Source of the DNA: Desulfobacterales bacterium
Lineage (GTDB): Bacteria > Desulfobacterota > Desulfobacteria > Desulfobacterales > Desulfobacteraceae
Assembly: GCA_022361535.1 (NCBI GenBank)
Contig: JAKSAU010000650.1
Location: forward strand, 1 to 10,044
Direction: 5' to 3'
DNA: 10,044 bases
Every line of letters begins with the position of its first letter. Within the stretch, counting starts at the first letter, position 1. The position numbers and the translations under genes are program-made. The notes below the pieces were generated by a model. It had not been told where the DNA came from and ran no database searches. It was given only the letters and a program-made list of their open reading frames with translations. Below, one piece after another: positions 7,121 to 10,044 of this stretch.

Positions 7121-8120
7121 AATTGGGTTCCATTGGGAACGTATCTGTACAAAGGTTATTTCCGAGGCGGTTATCCATCGGAGTAAACCATAAATCTTTT
7201 TTGTTAAACGGTGTCTGCGAGGATAAGAACGGGTTATCAACGCTATAGATTTTACGATTGGCCAGGTTCGCTCTTTCTATGTAAGCACCATGATAGTCAT
7301 AAAAGAGTTTATCAAAACGTCCGTCTTTGATTATTTTCATCAAGCCGGTTTCGATTCTTTGCGCAATTTCAGGGTTTCTCGGGGAGACAAAAATATAAGT
7401 CGGCATTGGTAAATACAGCGCCATAGAAGATTCAATTGTAATTTGAGTAAGCGTCTTTTGTCTTGAATCAAATTCCTGGAATATTTCGTTTATCCCCCTT
7501 GGAAAATAATCGAACCGGTTGAGATTCAACATGCGAAACAAGCCTTCATAGCTGCTACTGGTTGTAATACCAAAACCATGGAATTGCAGTACCTGGGTTG
7601 TACTCCATTGCTGACGCAACCCAGCATTTAATGTTTTGAGATCATCCAGGCTTTGAACTTCTGTGAAATTAATTTGCTTGCTCTTGTTGATCAGAAAAAT
7701 CCGATAACTGAGAAGGCCTTTTAAAATTGGAATCCGGACCGGTATTGTCTTTTCTTCCCATTCCTTTTGTGTTGGTACAATATGAACATTGATGTTTCTG
7801 CCCCGGATTAACTCCATTAAAGATCTCTGACGTTGTGTTGCCGGCAGATCTTTTTCCAAATGATAGCTTCCATGGGTTTCAACGGTCTCATCAAGGGCCT
7901 TAATCAATACGGTATGATTGTATTCATGGCGACGGTCGAGCTGTGAATGAGGGTATCCGAGCCGGATAACATCATGAGCAATTGCTGAACAGGGAAGAAT
8001 ACAGATTGAAAGCAGTACAAATACCAATACCCACACAAAACAAATTGGATCAGCCCAAGTTTGTCTTAAGTATCGTTTTACACAATTCGGCTTTTTATGG
8101 ACGAATTCCCTAAAACCCAT
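7119..8120 (-). CDS. Periplasmic solute-binding-like protein (PBP type 2 fold)
   Basis: A 333-residue exported protein resembling the "transporter substrate-binding domain" proteins that often sit beside sensory genes. The hydrophobic export segment is about 26-46, with likely cleavage after SAIA (45-48). The preceding region of about 25 residues is unusually long for a signal peptide, and no better downstream start is visible, so a membrane anchor is possible. The mature part begins VIRLGYP (51-57). Family-like motifs are RSLMELIRGRNINVH (99-113), PILKGLLSYRIFLINK (131-146), YEGLFRMLNLNRFDYFPRGINE (191-212, a conserved signature), a D-G-R-F-D-K-L-F run (266-273) and ANLANRKIYSVDNPFL (284-299). 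It is the first gene of the minus-strand array, 12 nt before the chemoreceptor and directly downstream of a sigma-54 promoter. No ABC permease or ATPase is present, so sensing rather than uptake is likely. The ligand is unknown. Confidence 0.82.
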   Translation of the reverse strand: MGFREFVHKKPNCVKRYLRQTWADPICFVWVLVFVLLSICILPCSAIAHDVIRLGYPHSQLDRRHEYNHTVLIKALDETVETHGSYHLEKDLPATQRQRSLMELIRGRNINVHIVPTQKEWEEKTIPVRIPILKGLLSYRIFLINKSKQINFTEVQSLDDLKTLNAGLRQQWSTTQVLQFHGFGITTSSSYEGLFRMLNLNRFDYFPRGINEIFQEFDSRQKTLTQITIESSMALYLPMPTYIFVSPRNPEIAQRIETGLMKIIKDGRFDKLFYDYHGAYIERANLANRKIYSVDNPFLSSQTPFNKKDLWFTPMDNRLGNNLCTDTFPMEPN

Positions 8121-8202
8121 ATTCGAATACCCTCTAAACTGTTTTTTGTAATTTTTTAGCTATGTGAACCATGTTAAGTTCATCAAACCGGGTCTCCTTT
8201 CA

Positions 8203-8217
8203 GCAGGTTCTGTGCCA
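8203..8217 (-). promoter_or_regulatory. Sigma-54 (-24/-12) promoter of the solute-binding/chemoreceptor/PstS-like/porin array
   Basis: On the minus strand TGGCACAGAACCTGC matches the consensus TGGCACG-N4-TTGC at all but two bases. GG (8216-8215) and GC (8204-8203) are separated by exactly 10 nt, the spacing RpoN requires. A transcript would start near 8191, leaving a leader of about 70 nt before the ATG at 8120. The next gene upstream is a sigma-54 activator in the same orientation, which strengthens the call. Confidence 0.8.
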
Positions 8218-8277
8218 AGATGAATTTTGCTTGGTTTTAAAGAGTGTTCGAGTTTTTGATGATAGGGTGCTGTTTTA

Positions 8278-8325
8278 TTTGACGTTTTTCATGTGTCGTT
8301 TTTGACGGAAACTTCATATTTGACA
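8278..8325. repeat. Three TTTGAC repeats upstream of the sigma-54 promoter: candidate activator-binding region
   Basis: TTTGACG occurs at 8278-8284 and 8301-8307, and TTTGACA at 8319-8325; start-to-start spacings are 23 and 18 bp. CGTTTTT also repeats at 8283-8289 and 8297-8303, and ACAA-TTAG-TTGT (8323-8334) is a small dyad. The cluster lies roughly 90-135 bp upstream of the predicted transcription start, where sigma-54 activators usually bind. GTTTTATTTGACG (8272-8284) recurs inverted at 10007-10019, before the activator gene. Confidence 0.45.
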
Positions 8326-8421
8326 ATTAGTTGTGGAATTTTGAAAATAGGATGACGAAAGAATTGTAACGTTTTATTAAGGAAGGAAGTGAAATGTCGT
8401 AAAGGTAAAATGGTAGAAGAC

Positions 8422-8437
8422 TTCGTTTTAGAACGAA
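8422..8437. repeat. 16-bp dyad TTCGTT-N4-AACGAA
   Basis: TTCGTT (8422-8427) and AACGAA (8432-8437) are exact reverse complements around TTAG. It lies just past the end of the activator gene and about 205 bp upstream of the sigma-54 -24 element. It could be a protein-binding dyad or a small hairpin at the 3' end of the activator transcript. The rest of the 8121-8462 gap holds the promoter and repeats listed separately; I see no gene in it. Confidence 0.3.
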
Positions 8438-8441
8438 AGAT

Positions 8442-8481
8442 AAAAAGCCGTCATTTGTTGTTTCATATGGCCGAACGGCTT
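8442..8481 (-). terminator. Probable intrinsic terminator of the activator gene, overlapping its 3' end
   Basis: On the minus strand AAGCCGT (8481-8475) pairs with ACGGCTT (8451-8445) over a 23-nt loop. The stem is followed by TTT and then AT, so five consecutive T residues (8446-8442) close and follow it. The first arm is inside the last codons of the activator gene, whose TGA is at 8465-8463. The long loop lowers certainty. It would insulate the sigma-54 promoter downstream from read-through. Confidence 0.5.
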
Positions 8482-9986
8482 ACTTTAATCTGGTACTTTC
8501 TCATTTTACCCCGAAGAGTTGAGGGGTTTAGCCCTAAAAGCTCTGCAGCCCCGCCGGGCCCATCAACTTTTCCTTTGGCAAGGGCAAGGCTTTTTCGTAT
8601 GTGATGCGAGATTAATTCGTCCAGAGTGGGAAATTCCTGCTCTCGTCTGACATGATTTTCATTTTCAGACAATTTAGATTTGATCAGTTCGGGAAAACAT
8701 AGAGGAGCACCTTGGCCTATGATTAGCGCCCGTTCTATCACATTCTGTATTTCACGGACATTTCCAGGCCAGTGATATGATTGGAGTTGGTCCATGGCCT
8801 CTGGTGCAAAATTGAAATCAAATGGCAAATTCATTTCCCTTGATTTGATCCGAGCAAAAACCAGAGCAAGGTCAGGTATATCCTGAACCCGGTCCCGAAG
8901 AGGTGGAATGTGAATAGGATAGACGTTGAGACGGTACCATAGATCCTCCCTAAATGTACCTTTTGCCACCATGGCTTCAAGATCACGGTTGGTGGCTGTC
9001 ACTATTCTTACATCAAGTGCGAGTTGGTGGGTGCCTCCCACACGTCGAAGTTCTTTGGTCTGTAAAAACCTGAGTAGCTTTACCTGGGCTTTTAAGGAAA
9101 GTTCTCCAACTTCGTCCATAAATACGGTACCATGATTTGCCTGCTCAAAAAAACCATGCTTGAGTTTGTCAGCCCCTGTGAAGGCCCCTTTTTCATGGCC
9201 AAATAGTTCACTTTCCACCAGGGTATCGGGAATGGCCCCGCAATTAAAGCAGATTAGCGGACTGTCTTTTCTGGCTGACCTGAAGTGAATCGCATTTGCA
9301 ATGACCTCTTTTCCTACACCAGTTTCACCAGTCAGCAATACAGGGCTTCCTAATCCAGCCACCTGATCAACCTGTGACATTACTTCTTTAAGGCCTGAAT
9401 GTTCCCCGATGATTTGTGGGATCAGTTTTTTTCGCAGTACTTCAAGTTCAGTGGTCAGTTTACTGTTTTGTCTTTCGATATCCATACGGGGTATGATATG
9501 ACGAATCGCTCCTGAAATAACTTCAAAGAGATTCTCCATAAGCTCATATTCTTTAGGTCCATAGGCATCTTGGTAAAAGGATTCAATTCCGATTCCACCG
9601 TACCGATGATCGTCAATACGGGTCATTACTCTCAAACTAGGCCCAACACGTTCATATTCAAAATACTTGCGAACCTCAACTACAACCGGGTCTTTTGTCG
9701 ATGCTTTCCAAAACTTTACTGGAGTTTCTACCATTGTTTCAGCAGATTTTCGTCCTTGACTGGATAGCCTCAGTCTCTCGTCAAGAAATAGCACCCCTTC
9801 ATCGGTGACTACAGCCTTAAAGGTAAGGATACCCGCGAATTGGTCATAAATGTGAAGGTGCATGTATGCTACATGAAACCATTTTTTTAAAACCGTATAC
9901 GTCTTGAACAATGATTGCTCAAGATCAGGACTCGTAATAATTTGATGGGTCAACTGCTCTGGCAGGTGCCGGAATGAATTGTCCAT
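8463..9986 (-). CDS. Sigma-54-dependent transcriptional activator (GAF-like, AAA+, Fis-type HTH)
   Basis: A 507-residue bacterial enhancer-binding protein. The N-terminal sensory region (about 20-165) has a GAF-like pattern and no phosphoacceptor receiver domain, so it likely senses a small molecule directly, as in FhlA/NorR-type activators. A coiled linker (about 168-190) leads to the AAA+ domain (about 192-425). That domain has Walker A GETGVGKE (220-227), the sigma-54-contacting GAFTGA loop (267-272), Walker B GTVFMDEV (286-293), TATNRD (330-335), and WPGNVREIQN (406-415) with the sensor-II arginine. The C-terminal Fis-type helix-turn-helix is about 476-500 (GPGGAAELLGLNPSTLRGKM). All residues needed for ATP-driven open-complex formation are intact. 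The start is ATG 9986 with AAGGG about 7 nt upstream. It lies directly upstream of, and in line with, the array that has a -24/-12 promoter. Confidence 0.95.
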   Translation of the reverse strand: MDNSFRHLPEQLTHQIITSPDLEQSLFKTYTVLKKWFHVAYMHLHIYDQFAGILTFKAVVTDEGVLFLDERLRLSSQGRKSAETMVETPVKFWKASTKDPVVVEVRKYFEYERVGPSLRVMTRIDDHRYGGIGIESFYQDAYGPKEYELMENLFEVISGAIRHIIPRMDIERQNSKLTTELEVLRKKLIPQIIGEHSGLKEVMSQVDQVAGLGSPVLLTGETGVGKEVIANAIHFRSARKDSPLICFNCGAIPDTLVESELFGHEKGAFTGADKLKHGFFEQANHGTVFMDEVGELSLKAQVKLLRFLQTKELRRVGGTHQLALDVRIVTATNRDLEAMVAKGTFREDLWYRLNVYPIHIPPLRDRVQDIPDLALVFARIKSREMNLPFDFNFAPEAMDQLQSYHWPGNVREIQNVIERALIIGQGAPLCFPELIKSKLSENENHVRREQEFPTLDELISHHIRKSLALAKGKVDGPGGAAELLGLNPSTLRGKMRKYQIKVSRSAI

Positions 9987-10006
9987 AATAGGCCCTTGTG
10001 CAAAGT

Positions 10007-10019
10007 CGTCAAATAAAAC
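10007..10019 (-). promoter_or_regulatory. Second copy of GTTTTATTTGACG, upstream of the activator gene
   Basis: The minus strand reads GTTTTATTTGACG here, 20 bp before the activator's ATG. It is identical over 13 bases to plus-strand 8272-8284 in the enhancer region of the downstream operon. A copy so close to its own start suggests autoregulation, probably repression, by the activator. CGTTTTATT also occurs at 8370-8378. This is inference from sequence identity and location. Confidence 0.4.
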
Positions 10020-10044
10020 GGTTTGATAAACTGAATAATATGAA

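Noticed and set aside
8389..8604. Plus-strand 71-residue frame with an AAGGAAGG-like sequence before a GTG start
   Set aside because: Most of it is antisense to the conserved C-terminal helix-turn-helix of the activator gene. The translation shows no recognisable fold, and the purine-rich stretch lies in the activator's downstream region.
1..10044. CRISPR arrays, insertion sequences, tRNA or rRNA genes, phage or toxin-antitoxin modules
   Set aside because: No regularly spaced repeats, transposase motifs, terminal repeats, cloverleaf sequences or such gene products were found by eye on either strand.

Overview
The window looks like chromosomal DNA of a Gram-negative, motile, sensory-rich bacterium. 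It holds two methyl-accepting chemotaxis proteins, an outer-membrane beta-barrel with a signal peptide, a sigma-54 activator with its cognate-type promoter, and stand-alone PAS, SDR and radical SAM genes. Moderate-to-low GC, a TTG start and this gene mix are reminiscent of marine Desulfobacterota (Desulfobacteraceae-like). That placement is inference from style only; no marker gene is present. I see no mobile element, CRISPR array, tRNA or rRNA.

Layout: (1) 1-158, the 3' end of a plus-strand chemoreceptor. It converges, across an 11-bp inverted repeat, on a small single-domain PAS gene (255-638, minus). (2) 790-1680, a LysR-type regulator on the minus strand, divergent from a plus-strand pair: a short-chain dehydrogenase (1874-2686) followed 9 nt later by a radical SAM protein (2696-3571). 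The shared intergenic region carries inverted repeats suited to LysR binding. (3) A strong stem-loop at 3589-3621 separates this block from the next, which converges on it. (4) 8120 down to 3641, a minus-strand array: periplasmic solute-binding-like protein, chemoreceptor, small PstS-like binding protein, outer-membrane porin. (5) 9986 down to 8463, a GAF-AAA+-Fis sigma-54 activator, immediately upstream of the array and in the same orientation.

Most interesting point: the 342-bp gap between the activator gene and the array contains a well-formed -24/-12 element (TGGCACAGAACCTGC on the minus strand, GG-N10-GC spacing) about 83 nt upstream of the first gene. The activator keeps its GAFTGA motif. 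The window therefore reads as a self-contained regulatory, sensing and uptake unit: the activator senses a signal through its GAF-like domain and switches on a sigma-54 operon. That operon encodes an outer-membrane entry pore, two periplasmic binding proteins and a chemoreceptor. A 13-bp sequence is shared between the gap upstream of the operon and the region upstream of the activator gene, which makes it a candidate activator-binding site and suggests autoregulation. The ligand cannot be told from the sequence; the PstS-like fold hints at phosphate or another oxyanion, but this is weak.
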